This document shows positions 7,991 to 17,010 of a DNA stretch of 64,000 nt, in pieces; positions within the stretch are counted from its first letter, which is position 1, and every line of letters begins with the position of its first letter. The stretch covers positions 3,068,001 to 3,132,000 of the forward strand of contig NZ_CP036200.1 of NCBI RefSeq assembly GCF_004295345.1. The letters are read 5' to 3'. This DNA comes from Shewanella maritima. Lineage in GTDB: Bacteria; Pseudomonadota; Gammaproteobacteria; Enterobacterales; Shewanellaceae. The position numbers were made by a program, and so were the translations under genes. Below the pieces are notes generated by a model, which saw only the letters and a list, made by a program, of their open reading frames with translations, made no database searches and was not told the origin of the DNA.

Positions 7991-10900
7991 ATGAATCCGA
8001 ACGAATCTGAATTACAGTTAAAAGCTCCAATTCAAAAGAATTATAACCGGGCTGTATTTTACACCTACATAGGTGTAATTGTGATGGCGTTGCTTACTGC
8101 GGTGGTGTTTTTTGAGAGACAGAAAACCCAGCAAATTGAGCTGCGCGAAGATCAAATTGCCCGTCACGTACTGCAAATTGACTTATTGTTAGAGTCGAGT
8201 ATTCGTGCGGTGAAGAGCTTACGCAATGTGGCTGTCGACCATTTACGTTTGGGCGAACTTGTGCGCAAAGAGCGCTTACCTCAGTATGAAAAGTTTAATG
8301 AAGATGGCCAATTCTTCACCCTCGAGCCAAGTTATGCCAAATCAGGTGAGCCTTTTACTAACATGGGGCGCATTACCGGTACTGGCTCCCTTGATGGTCG
8401 CAGTGAGCAGTTTTATCAAGAGCTAGAAATGCTGTTCGAGCTGTCGTTATCTTTCCCGGTGGCGAAAGAAGCAGCGCCAAAAGCGTCATCGATTTACTAC
8501 ATCTCTAAACGCCGCATGATGTCGCTATACCCTTGGGCTACTGAGGAGCAAAGATTTAGAGAAGAGTTACTCAATAAGCAGCAATTTAAACTAACTACGC
8601 CTGAGATTAATCCACAGCGCACGGTGGCTTGGAGCGGCGCGTATGTTAACGAGGTAGATCAGGGCCTGCTAACCACTTTAGGTATTCCAGTTTATTTAGA
8701 AGATGACTTTATCGGCTCAATTAACCTGGATATGAAGCTGTCGTCTCTGGCGAAACAAATTCGTACCTACTTTAGAATGCCGGGTACAGTAATTTTGCTC
8801 GATCAACGCAATAATATTGTGTCTCACAGTGACTTTGATTCAAGCGAAATGAACCGTGTATACCACATTAGCCAGCGCATTCCATCTGAGCTGCACTCAT
8901 TATCCGAGCAGGAGCTGTTTGAAGCTAACGAAGGCATCTTACGTAACGGTTATTATATTCACGCGATTGCGCTGCATAACGCGCCTTGGCGCTTACTGTA
9001 TTTGCAAGAAAAAGACGAGCTATTTAAAGACTCTTGGGAAAAACTGCAGCTTACCTTCTTGATGGTTGTTTTAGCGCTATCTGTTCTGGTTACCATTGTG
9101 CACTGGCAAACTCGCCGCGCATTCGTTAGCCCTGCATCGCGCCTACTGTCGCACCTTGATGCTTGCTCACAATCACCAATAAAACCACCGCAGCAAATTA
9201 CTCCCGGTTGGGAGCCGTGGTTTGCCTTGGTTAGCCGCATTTTTGATGAGAACGAGCAATACACCAAAAACCTTGCTGAGCAGAACAAGCGCCTTGATAA
9301 CTTGGTTGCCCGCCGTACTCAACGTCTACGTGAATCGACCGAGCGACGAGAGCGCGAATTTGCATTGCTGCGCTCGTTAATTGACTCAATTCCAGAGGCG
9401 ATTATCTTTAAAGACAAAGAAGGTAAATACCTAGGCTGTAATAAGTCTGCTGAGCGCATGCTAGGTTTTACTGAGTCTGAAATTATCGGTTTGACTTCGG
9501 TTGAGCTTGATAGCCCAGAGCAAGGTCAGCGCGGTCTTAATGAAGATAAGCGCGTACTGCAGGATAAAAAACCATTCCGCTATCAAGAGAAGATTGATAT
9601 CTCTGGTAAGCCAATCTTATTCGACACTCTGAAACTGCCGTTTTATAACCGCCGTGGCGACCTGCTTGGTTTGATTTCGGTATGGCGTGACATTACCCAT
9701 GAGTATGAGTCTGCTGAGCAGCTGCGTTTGTCTGAAGAGCGTTACCATTTGGCGATGGATGCGGTAGAGGACGGCCTGTGGGATTGGTATTTAGACTCAG
9801 AGCAGATCATTTGTAACCCGGCGTTTTACTCTATGCTTGGCTATCAGCCAAATGAGTTCCCGGCGCTAATGAGCTCGATTGATAAGCTAATTTCGCCTGA
9901 TGATTTAGACCGCGTGCAAGAAATGCGCGGCAAGTACTTAAACGACCCACAAGGGGCTTATGAAGTAGAGTTTCGTATGCGCGGTAAAGATGGCAGCTAC
10001 TTGTGGATCTTATCTCGTGGTCGTGCGGTCGAGTTTTACGAGACTGGCGCAGTCAAACGTATGGTCGGTACTCACAAAGACATTACTCGCCAGAAGAGTA
10101 ACGAGGTGGCACTGCTTGAAGCTAAGCAGGATGCAGAATCGGCCAACATGTATAAGAGTGAATTCCTGGCGAACATGAGTCACGAAATTCGCACGCCGAT
10201 GAACGCCATTATTGGTATGTTGCAGCTGGCGCAGCGTACTCAGCTAACGTCGCAGCAGCAAGATTACCTTGATAAAGCTGGCTTCTCGGCGCAATCGCTA
10301 CTGCGCATTATTAATGACATTCTCGACTTTTCGAAAATTGAGGCGGGTAAGCTGGAGCTTGAAAGAGTATCGTTCCCGCTCGATAAAGTGCTTGATCATG
10401 TTATCGACATGAACGCTATTAAGGCGCAAGAAAAAGGCGTTGAGCTGCTGCTTTATGCACCAGTCACTGCTGGTCTGATTCTTAATGGTGACCCGCTGCG
10501 TTTAGGTCAGGTATTGATTAACTTGCTATCTAACGCAGTTAAATTTACCCAGGAAGGTGAGATTGAGCTGGGCTGTGAAGATGTGGGCGAGCGCGATCAC
10601 CGCATCACCATGAAATTCTGGATCCGCGATACTGGTATCGGTATCAGCAAAGAGCAGCAAGCCAGTCTGTTTGATGCTTTCTCGCAAGCGGATGGCTCTA
10701 CAACACGTAAATACGGTGGTACAGGCCTAGGTCTATCAATTAGTAAACATCTGGTTTCTATGATGGGCGGCACCATGGAAGTGGAGTCTGAGCTAGGTGT
10801 CGGCTCAACCTTTAGCTTTACCATTAGCTTTGAAATCGCTGAAGAAAATACTGCTGCGCCGCTAGTGGTGCCAGAGCAGCTTAATAATCTCACCACGCTT

Positions 10901-11698
10901 GTGGTAGACGATAACCCAAGTGCACTGCAGATTTACTCGTCGGTAATGGAAGACTTTAGCTTTGATGTCGCAACAGCTAGCAGTGGCCAGCGCGCATTGG
11001 ATATCTTGCAAAAACAGCATATCGACTTGCTATTGCTTGACTGGATGATGCCAGAAATGTCGGGCCGTGACGTGCTAGATGCCTTAGATGCCATGGTGGC
11101 AGATGGCCGCATCGCCAAGCGCCCTGTGGTGTTCTTAATGACAGCTTATACTTCTGAACCACTAGAAGAAGAGGTCGAGCAAGACTCAATTCACGCCGTG
11201 TTGCAAAAGCCATTTAAAGCATCTGCTCTGTTTGATGAAATCATCACTGCCTTTGCTAAAGAGCCTAAGCTTAATGCGATACCGGTAAGGGAAGAGCCTA
11301 CTGAGGCGACTGACTCAGGTTTAGTACTGCTGGTGGAAGATAACTTTATTAACCAGCAAGTGGCTTCAGAACTGTTGAAGAGTGCAGGTTATGAAGTCGT
11401 GCTGGCGGATAATGGTCAAATCGCCCTTGATTTGATTGATACCCGCCCATTTGATGCCGTGTTAATGGATATTCAAATGCCAGTGATGGATGGTTTAACT
11501 GCGGCGGCTGAGCTGCGTAAGCGATACTCGCCAGAGGAAATGCCGATTATTGCTATGACAGCCCATGCGATGTCAGGCGATAGAGAAAAGAGCTTAGCTG
11601 CGGGAATGAATGCCCATATTACTAAGCCAATTGTATTGACTGAGCTGTTCGAAACCCTCACCCACTGGATTGAGTATAAGAACAACGCCAAGGGTTAA
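7991..11698 (+). CDS. Hybrid sensor histidine kinase with two PAS and two receiver domains
   Basis: A 1235-residue inner-membrane hybrid kinase. Order: transmembrane helix about 19-41, a periplasmic sensing region about 45-350 (containing IYYISKRRMMSLYPW, typical of double-Cache-like sensors), second helix about 352-373, coiled linker, PAS domain 1 about 455-570 (LIDSIPEAIIFKDKEGKYLG), PAS domain 2 about 581-700, HisKA with the phospho-accepting H731 in MSHEIRTPMNAI, an ATPase domain (DTGIGI, GGTGLGLSI), receiver 1 with D1017 (LLLLDWMMP) and receiver 2 with D1160 (AVLMDIQMP). No C-terminal Hpt domain is present, so a separate phosphotransfer protein is expected. No response regulator lies beside it and the ligand is unknown. 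Confidence 0.93.
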   Translation: MNPNESELQLKAPIQKNYNRAVFYTYIGVIVMALLTAVVFFERQKTQQIELREDQIARHVLQIDLLLESSIRAVKSLRNVAVDHLRLGELVRKERLPQYEKFNEDGQFFTLEPSYAKSGEPFTNMGRITGTGSLDGRSEQFYQELEMLFELSLSFPVAKEAAPKASSIYYISKRRMMSLYPWATEEQRFREELLNKQQFKLTTPEINPQRTVAWSGAYVNEVDQGLLTTLGIPVYLEDDFIGSINLDMKLSSLAKQIRTYFRMPGTVILLDQRNNIVSHSDFDSSEMNRVYHISQRIPSELHSLSEQELFEANEGILRNGYYIHAIALHNAPWRLLYLQEKDELFKDSWEKLQLTFLMVVLALSVLVTIVHWQTRRAFVSPASRLLSHLDACSQSPIKPPQQITPGWEPWFALVSRIFDENEQYTKNLAEQNKRLDNLVARRTQRLRESTERREREFALLRSLIDSIPEAIIFKDKEGKYLGCNKSAERMLGFTESEIIGLTSVELDSPEQGQRGLNEDKRVLQDKKPFRYQEKIDISGKPILFDTLKLPFYNRRGDLLGLISVWRDITHEYESAEQLRLSEERYHLAMDAVEDGLWDWYLDSEQIICNPAFYSMLGYQPNEFPALMSSIDKLISPDDLDRVQEMRGKYLNDPQGAYEVEFRMRGKDGSYLWILSRGRAVEFYETGAVKRMVGTHKDITRQKSNEVALLEAKQDAESANMYKSEFLANMSHEIRTPMNAIIGMLQLAQRTQLTSQQQDYLDKAGFSAQSLLRIINDILDFSKIEAGKLELERVSFPLDKVLDHVIDMNAIKAQEKGVELLLYAPVTAGLILNGDPLRLGQVLINLLSNAVKFTQEGEIELGCEDVGERDHRITMKFWIRDTGIGISKEQQASLFDAFSQADGSTTRKYGGTGLGLSISKHLVSMMGGTMEVESELGVGSTFSFTISFEIAEENTAAPLVVPEQLNNLTTLVVDDNPSALQIYSSVMEDFSFDVATASSGQRALDILQKQHIDLLLLDWMMPEMSGRDVLDALDAMVADGRIAKRPVVFLMTAYTSEPLEEEVEQDSIHAVLQKPFKASALFDEIITAFAKEPKLNAIPVREEPTEATDSGLVLLVEDNFINQQVASELLKSAGYEVVLADNGQIALDLIDTRPFDAVLMDIQMPVMDGLTAAAELRKRYSPEEMPIIAMTAHAMSGDREKSLAAGMNAHITKPIVLTELFETLTHWIEYKNNAKG

Positions 11699-11703
11699 GG
11701 CCA

Positions 11704-11757
11704 GCTGTTAACATTTGGGTCTCAGTAACAATTGGGTCAGAGTAAAATGTTAACAGC
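11704..11757. repeat. REP-like palindromic element
   Basis: A perfect 13-bp inverted repeat (GCTGTTAACATTT at 11704-11716, its complement at 11745-11757) encloses 28 bases that include TTGGGTCAGAGTAAAA. That 16-mer recurs exactly, inverted, at 12612-12627 on the other side of the next gene. The core GGGTCAGAGTAAAA resembles repeats mobilised by REP-associated tyrosine transposases, but no such transposase gene is in the window. Confidence 0.6.
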
Positions 11758-11770
11758 AAATATGAACAAA

Positions 11771-11800
11771 GGGTTGTAGCCAAGCTACAACCCCTTTTTT
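11771..11800 (+). terminator. Terminator of the hybrid kinase gene
   Basis: A 10-bp perfect stem GGGTTGTAGC / GCTACAACCC with a 3-base loop is followed by C and six T. This is a canonical intrinsic terminator. Confidence 0.88.
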
Positions 11801-11839
11801 GTTACCTATGACATTTCGAATCTAACTAGCTATCAATAA

Positions 11840-12442
11840 CTAACCGCCGACAACGAGCGACAGCGCAATCACTGACATCATTACGCCTACAAGAAATTCC
11901 AGTATTTGCCATGATCTTGGCTGCTTAAATAACGGCGCGAGAAAGCGCGCACCATAAGCTAACGCGAAGAAGAACACCAAAGATGCCAGTACAGCTCCGG
12001 CGCCAAACAAGAATTCATCTGGCTGATATTGAGTCGAGATAGAGCCAAGCAACACCATGGTATCGAGGTACACATGCGGGTTGAGCCAGGTAAAAGCGAG
12101 GCACATTAAAATGGCTTGCATTGGCGAGCTAGCCGACTTGTCATCAGCAACCAGCGCATGCTTGCTGGTAAATGCAGATTTAAAGCTCAGTAAGGCATAA
12201 ACACTGAGAAACAGCGCGCCGCCATAGCGGGCAAAGACTTCAATTTGCGGAAACTGGTTCACGATAGCGCCAAAACCTGCCACCCCTAAGCTAATCAGAA
12301 TTGCATCAGAAATTGCACACACCAATGCGACAGCAAACACATGTTGTCGTTTTAATCCTTGCTTTAATACGAAGGCATTTTGCGAACCAATAGCGAAAAT
12401 AAGTGAAAGGCTAAGGGTAAAACCGGCGAGAAATGTGGTCAT
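11840..12442 (-). CDS. argO: LysE/ArgO family amino acid exporter
   Basis: A 200-residue inner-membrane exporter of the LysE superfamily, most like ArgO (arginine export). Hydrophobic segments lie near residues 3-22, 37-60, 68-88, 108-128, 143-165 and 178-198. Family signatures are visible: AIGSQNAFVLKQGLKRQH near the N-terminus and FTWLNPHVYLDTMVLLGS in the middle, the latter nearly identical to E. coli ArgO. Substrate assignment (arginine, perhaps lysine) rests on similarity only. No adjacent ArgP-type regulator is present. The gene sits alone between exact 16-bp inverted copies of a REP-like sequence. Confidence 0.85.
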   Translation of the reverse strand: MTTFLAGFTLSLSLIFAIGSQNAFVLKQGLKRQHVFAVALVCAISDAILISLGVAGFGAIVNQFPQIEVFARYGGALFLSVYALLSFKSAFTSKHALVADDKSASSPMQAILMCLAFTWLNPHVYLDTMVLLGSISTQYQPDEFLFGAGAVLASLVFFFALAYGARFLAPLFKQPRSWQILEFLVGVMMSVIALSLVVGG

Positions 12443-12611
12443 AAATAATGTCAGTTGGGTTTGTTGGTTAACTGATTAACTATTAAATTAAGCGCGTTAG
12501 TTTAGCTTTGATGAATGTTGTGAGCAATGTAGTGCTTATAGTGAAGGTTTGAATTTTGATACTCTTTATATCAAAGTTGTAATATCCCGCCTTACATCAG
12601 CCAAATGAGGG

Positions 12612-12627
12612 TTTTACTCTGACCCAA
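12612..12627. repeat. Inverted copy of the REP-like 16-mer
   Basis: TTTTACTCTGACCCAA is the exact reverse complement of positions 11732-11747. The two copies bracket the argO-like gene. Only the core is present here, without the 13-bp arms of the first copy, so this is a partial element. Confidence 0.6.
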
Positions 12628-12701
12628 CTTAAGCGCCTTATGATGATAAACCCCTGTGAGATTGCTAAAATACGCGGCAGATTTATTTATGAGTGTTAAT
12701 T

Positions 12702-14105
12702 ATGTCAGCCGATCAAACGCGAGCAAGTGCCATAGCGGTGCCAAAAGCCATAGCGGTGCAAAAGGTCACAGCTATGCAAGAAACAGCGCAGGAAACCCAA
12801 GATGTATCGTTTTCTCAATTAGACTTGCAGCCGCAACTGATGGCGCGTTTGAGTGATATTAATTACCTCAAGCCGACACCTATTCAAATAAAGGCCATTC
12901 CAGAAGTACTATCTGGGAAAGACTTACTTGCTGGCGCGCAAACTGGAACTGGTAAAACTGCTGCCTTTGCTTTGCCGATAATTAGCCGTTTGCTTGAGGT
13001 TGGTGAGTTAACTATTGCTGAGCAACCAGACGACGTTAATGCTAACAACGCTACGATAACCGCCATTGAGACAAATGCTCCCAAAGCCTTAGTGCTTGCA
13101 CCTACAAGGGAGTTGGCTGTGCAGGTTCAGCAAGCATTTGAGCAGTTTACACTAAACCTTGACGTGAATGGTCACTCACTAAAAACCGTGGTGGTTTATG
13201 GTGGTGTCAGCAGCGATAAACAAAAACAACAGCTTGCTGGTGGGGTTGATATTGTGGTGGCAACGCCAGGGCGTTTGTTAGACCTTAATCGTCAGCGCTT
13301 AGTTGATTTACGTAAGGTGCAAACTCTAGTGCTTGATGAAGCTGACCGCATGTTGGATATGGGCTTTCGCGATGAAATCATTGAGGTTTTAAAGCGTTTG
13401 CCTAAGCAAAGGCAGACTTTGTTGTTCTCCGCCACACTTGATGATCGCATCCATAAATTCAGTCGCCGCCTAGTGCAATCGCCCAAAGTGGTTGAAGTGG
13501 CAAGTCGTAATCAAACCGCAGCCAAAATTACCGAGCGAGTGTTCAATGTCGATGCTGCTAAAAAGCAGCATTTACTCAATAAGCTGCTTAAAGTTAACGA
13601 TTGGTCGCAAGTGTTGGTGTTTAATCGTAAAAAACAGGACGTTGATGCAACGGTGAGCTTTTTAAATCAGCTCGGTACAAGTGCTGCCGCGTTTCATGCC
13701 GACTTGTCACAAGCTAAGCGCGAGCATGTACTGGCAGAATTCAAAGCGGGTGAAGTTAGAGTTTTGGTGGCGACCGATGTGGCTGCGCGCGGGCTCGATA
13801 TTGAGCAGCTTCCAGCTGTGATTAATATGGAGCTGCCATTTCAAAGTGCTGATTACGTTCATCGAATTGGTCGCACAGGCCGAGCGGGGCAAGCGGGCGA
13901 GGCGATCACCCTATTAAGTGTCGATGATGAGCCATTACTGATTAAGCTAGAGGCTTTGCTTGATAGACGTTTGCCGCAGCAATGGTATCCAGGTTTTGAG
14001 CCTGATTTAACCCAGGTTGCACCAGTAACCCGTAAGACTAAAAAGGGTTCGCTAAAACAACAAGCGAGAAAGGCCGCGCTTGCTCGCTCAGCTAAAAAAC
14101 GCTAG
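12702..14105 (+). CDS. DEAD-box RNA helicase, RhlE-like
   Basis: A 467-residue ATP-dependent RNA helicase. After a variable 35-residue N-terminal extension with an AIAVPKAIAVQKV repeat come the Q motif (PTPIQIKAIP), Walker [12 protein letters not shown], motif Ia PTRELAVQV, DEAD box [13 protein letters not shown] motif LLFSATL, and C-lobe motifs [16 protein letters not shown] and [11 protein letters not shown] basic tail (KTKKGSLKQQARKAALARSAKKR, split in two parts by TKK) probably binds RNA. An insertion of about 25 residues follows motif I. The ATG at 12702 is preferred over an in-frame GTG three codons upstream. It resembles RhlE more than RhlB, SrmB or DeaD, but the exact orthologue is not certain. 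Confidence 0.9.
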   Translation: MSADQTRASAIAVPKAIAVQKVTAMQETAQETQDVSFSQLDLQPQLMARLSDINYLKPTPIQIKAIPEVLSGKDLLAGAQTGTGKTAAFALPIISRLLEVGELTIAEQPDDVNANNATITAIETNAPKALVLAPTRELAVQVQQAFEQFTLNLDVNGHSLKTVVVYGGVSSDKQKQQLAGGVDIVVATPGRLLDLNRQRLVDLRKVQTLVLDEADRMLDMGFRDEIIEVLKRLPKQRQTLLFSATLDDRIHKFSRRLVQSPKVVEVASRNQTAAKITERVFNVDAAKKQHLLNKLLKVNDWSQVLVFNRKKQDVDATVSFLNQLGTSAAAFHADLSQAKREHVLAEFKAGEVRVLVATDVAARGLDIEQLPAVINMELPFQSADYVHRIGRTGRAGQAGEAITLLSVDDEPLLIKLEALLDRRLPQQWYPGFEPDLTQVAPVTRKTKKGSLKQQARKAALARSAKKR

Positions 14106-14187
14106 TCGTGCTATCGGCAAAGGGCATTGAGATACCTGCTATCTGACAGATTAAACTGAGTTTGATAATCCAGTTCAAGGAAGAGAA

Positions 14188-14610
14188 ATGCGAAACAACG
14201 AGACATCTATTTTTGCAGATAATCAACTACTAGGCATTCATCATGCCGCGATTATTTGCAGTGACTATGCTGTTTCGAAAGCCTTTTATACCCAGATATT
14301 AGGGCTTGAGGTAATTGCAGAGAACTACCGCGCTGAGCGTGATTCATACAAGCTTGATTTACGCCTGCCTGATGGCTCGCAAATTGAGCTGTTCTCTATG
14401 CCAAAGGCTCCCGCGAGGCCAAGTTATCCTGAAGCACAGGGATTGAGGCATCTAGCGTTTAAGGTAAAGGATATTCACGCCTTTGTGGATTATCTCACTC
14501 AGCAAAATATCGCGGTCGAGCCAGTCCGCACTGACCCATACACCAATAAACTCTTCACCTTTTTTGCTGATCCAGATGATTTGCCGCTGGAGTTGTACGA
14601 GATAGAGTAA
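14188..14610 (+). CDS. gloA2: VOC-fold metalloprotein GloA2/YaeR (glyoxalase I-like)
   Basis: A 140-residue single-domain vicinal-oxygen-chelate protein that matches E. coli YaeR (GloA2) along its length. The four expected metal ligands are visible: His in GIHHAAII, Glu in IELFSMP, His in GLRHLAF and Glu in LPLELYE near the C-terminus. The DYAVSKAFYTQILG and PYTNKLFTFFADPD segments are near-identical to YaeR. The family is described as glyoxalase I-like, so it may detoxify methylglyoxal adducts, but the physiological substrate is not shown. It is about 8 residues longer at the N-terminus than YaeR. GGAAGAG precedes the ATG. Confidence 0.88.
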   Translation: MRNNETSIFADNQLLGIHHAAIICSDYAVSKAFYTQILGLEVIAENYRAERDSYKLDLRLPDGSQIELFSMPKAPARPSYPEAQGLRHLAFKVKDIHAFVDYLTQQNIAVEPVRTDPYTNKLFTFFADPDDLPLELYEIE

Positions 14611-14769
14611 TATTGAGCGCCTTAATGAAAGGCTTAAACTCAACTTTTAACCCACCCTTTAACCCAATAGATGAAGAAACGCTAATCAAGTGATAGCTTC
14701 TTTCACAAGCGTGAAAACGTTATTATAGCGACGTTTTTAATCCTGCTAATTTTGGAGACCAGGTACATC

Positions 14770-15624
14770 ATGCAAGCATCGGGCTTTCTTCCCATTCTAA
14801 AGCGCATTGATCAAAGCAAAATCTTTCAAGGCTTCGTCATTTTTGTGATTGTCGTATCCGCATTATCTATTGGTGCGCATACCTACCAACTACCTTTGTG
14901 GCTTGAAAAAAGCTTATATATTCTCGATTTTGCCATTACTGGTTTTTTCTTATTTGAGCTGGTGATCCGCTATATGGCATCAGACAGCAATAAAGCGTTT
15001 TTCTCCAAAGGTTGGAATATCTTCGATACAGTGATCGTGATTGGTAGCCTGCTACCCGTTGGTGGCTCAACCATCTTGCTTGCACGTCTGCTACGAATAT
15101 TTAGGGTGCTGCGTTTAGTGTCTATGGTGCCTGAGCTTAGAATGTTGATTAATGCGTTAATTAAAGCCATTCCACGTATGGCTTATATTGGCCTATTGAT
15201 GTTCGTCATTTTCTATATTTATGGCGCAATGGGCAGTATGTTCTTTGCTGAGATAAACGACTTCCTATGGGGGGATGTCTCCATTGCCATGTTGACATTA
15301 TTTAGGGTGTCGACCTTTGAGTCTTGGACTTCCATCATGTATGAGACCATGGAAGTTTACCCACTGAGTTGGATTTACTATTTAACCTTTATCTTCCTTA
15401 CCACGTTCACTTTCTTAAACATGATGGTTGGCGCGGTGCTGGATGTTATGAGTGAAGAAACCCAGTTAATGCGTGAACAAAAACAAGCCGCGTTTGAAAA
15501 GCAGCAAGCCGAAGCTGGGATTGTTGTTGAGCCCAAGCCTGCTGTCGCTACAGAGGCAGATATTGCCAAGCTTAACGCTAAGATTGATGAGTTGACTGAG
15601 CTGTTGAAAGCGCAGCAGAAGTAG
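14770..15624 (+). CDS. Bacterial voltage-gated sodium channel (NaChBac/NaVBac family)
   Basis: A 284-residue six-helix voltage-gated channel subunit, expected to form inner-membrane tetramers. The S4 voltage sensor has four arginines at every third position (R106, R109, R112, R115). The pore loop carries TFESWTS with E184 in the place of the filter glutamate of NaChBac (TLESWAS), which supports Na+ selectivity rather than K+ (no TVGYG). Helix S6 ends near residue 236, and residues 261-284 (DIAKLNAKIDELTELLKAQQK) form the coiled-coil tail typical of NaVBac proteins. The ATG at 14770, with AGGT 6 bases upstream, is preferred to an upstream TTG. NaVBac channels are known in marine Shewanella. 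No flagellar or pH genes adjoin. Confidence 0.9.
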   Translation: MQASGFLPILKRIDQSKIFQGFVIFVIVVSALSIGAHTYQLPLWLEKSLYILDFAITGFFLFELVIRYMASDSNKAFFSKGWNIFDTVIVIGSLLPVGGSTILLARLLRIFRVLRLVSMVPELRMLINALIKAIPRMAYIGLLMFVIFYIYGAMGSMFFAEINDFLWGDVSIAMLTLFRVSTFESWTSIMYETMEVYPLSWIYYLTFIFLTTFTFLNMMVGAVLDVMSEETQLMREQKQAAFEKQQAEAGIVVEPKPAVATEADIAKLNAKIDELTELLKAQQK

Positions 15625-15683
15625 GTTTGTTTTTTCAAACTTGATTTGAATAGCATGTATTAGCACTCACCAGGGGGATTAAC

Positions 15684-16244
15684 ATGTTGATTAGGCAATT
15701 GCTGCCAGCCGATTTTCAAGCTGTGATCACCTTGGGTAATTTGATTCATGGGGCTGGCTATTTGAATCAGGCGGAGCTGGAAAAAATATACCAGCAGGGC
15801 ATTAAATGTGGCGTAAACGCTCATTTCGTGGCACTAGACAGTCAAACAGAAGAGCTCGTGGGATTCCGCTTAACTTATGCGCCGGGGCAGTGGCCAAAAG
15901 ATAGATGGTGCAGTATTGCTCAATGGGGCGTTGAGTTTGAAGACGTCTGTTATTTTAAATCTAACACCATCGCAGAGCATGCTAGGGGTAAAGGGCTGGG
16001 TGGTAAGCTGTTAGCCGCGTCAATTGAGGCAGTCAAAGCACAAGGCGCTAAAGCGGGGGTGAGTCATTTATGGCAACAAAGTCCAAACAACGCTGCAGTA
16101 AAATACTTCACTAAAGCGGGCGGGAAACTCATTAAGGTTCACCCCGAGCGTTGGAATCAGCGTTATGTAGGCGAAGATTATCACTGTGTGTTATGTGGAA
16201 ATGACTGCCATTGTGATGCCTGTGAAATGCTCCTTAAATTCTAA
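15684..16244 (+). CDS. GNAT family acetyltransferase with Cys-rich tail
   Basis: A 186-residue protein with a GNAT fold. The acetyl-CoA binding motif A is seen at about residues 93-109 (EHARGKGLGGKLLAASI), followed by NNAAVKYFTKAGGKLIKVHPERW. The acceptor substrate is unknown. The last 20 residues contain a tight cysteine cluster, CVLCGNDCHCDACEM (C-x2-C-x3-C-x-C-x2-C), which is unusual for a GNAT enzyme and looks able to bind a metal. GGGGG lies before the ATG. The gene is followed closely by the FAD-dependent oxidoreductase and may be co-transcribed with it. Confidence 0.82.
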   Translation: MLIRQLLPADFQAVITLGNLIHGAGYLNQAELEKIYQQGIKCGVNAHFVALDSQTEELVGFRLTYAPGQWPKDRWCSIAQWGVEFEDVCYFKSNTIAEHARGKGLGGKLLAASIEAVKAQGAKAGVSHLWQQSPNNAAVKYFTKAGGKLIKVHPERWNQRYVGEDYHCVLCGNDCHCDACEMLLKF

Positions 16245-16302
16245 TTGGGGCACAGTAATTAACCTGATAGAGTGAATGGATAATCACCAAAACGGGCGAC
16301 TT

Positions 16303-17010
16303 ATGTCATATTATGATCCGTTAATCAGTTCATCTCCACAAGGGCAGCCTAATGCAAATAGCTACTGGGCTGACTCTATTTCATTAGGCCAATCTCAACC
16401 TAAATTAACCCAAACTCAGCAGTGTGACGTGGCCATTATTGGTGGCGGCTATACGGGATTGCTCACGGCATATTATCTGGCGACTGAGCATCATCTCGAT
16501 TGTCATGTGTTAGAAGCCAATCAAGTAGGGTTTGGTGCCAGTGCTCGTAATGCAGGTTTTGTGCTGAAAGGCTCGGGGCGTTTAGGTTATGCTGCCATGG
16601 CTAAGCGCTGGGATTTAGCCACCACGCAAGGTATTTATCAAGAGTTTACTGAAGCGGTTGAGCGAGTTGAATCCTTGATTGCTCAGCATAAAATTGAATG
16701 TGATGCCCAAGCCAATGGTTACATTAAGGTGGCACATAATGCCAAGGCTATGCAGCAGCTGGTTCAGGCAAATGAGTTCATTAATCGTTTTCTAGGGCAA
16801 GATGCACATACACTCACGCAGCAACAATTGCATGATAAATACATGCGTAATCAGCAAGCCTTTGGTGCGTTAAGGGTCAAGCATAGCTTTGGTGTTAACC
16901 CGTTAAAATTACTCTTGGGCTATAAACAAGCAGCGCTAAATTCCAAGGTGACATTGTCTGAGCATAGTTGCGTCATTGATTGGCAACAACAAGGGGGCAG
17001 CATAGATTAA
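16303..17010 (+). CDS. PuuB-like FAD-dependent oxidoreductase, N-terminal part (frameshifted, part 1 of 2)
   Basis: The N-terminal half of a DAO-family flavoenzyme similar to gamma-glutamylputrescine oxidase (PuuB/OrdL). The FAD-binding Rossmann motif is in DVAIIGGGYTGLLTAYYLA, and the family segment GFGASARNAGFVLKGSG follows. The start MSYYDPL is chosen because PuuB proteins begin this way; an ATG 27 bases upstream is possible. The frame ends early at QGGSID. Adding one G to the GGGGG run at 16993-16997 gives QGGQHRLITAQGE and joins the second part, for a total near 440 residues, the normal family length. It is likely one gene with a missing base. Confidence 0.8.
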   Translation: MSYYDPLISSSPQGQPNANSYWADSISLGQSQPKLTQTQQCDVAIIGGGYTGLLTAYYLATEHHLDCHVLEANQVGFGASARNAGFVLKGSGRLGYAAMAKRWDLATTQGIYQEFTEAVERVESLIAQHKIECDAQANGYIKVAHNAKAMQQLVQANEFINRFLGQDAHTLTQQQLHDKYMRNQQAFGALRVKHSFGVNPLKLLLGYKQAALNSKVTLSEHSCVIDWQQQGGSID

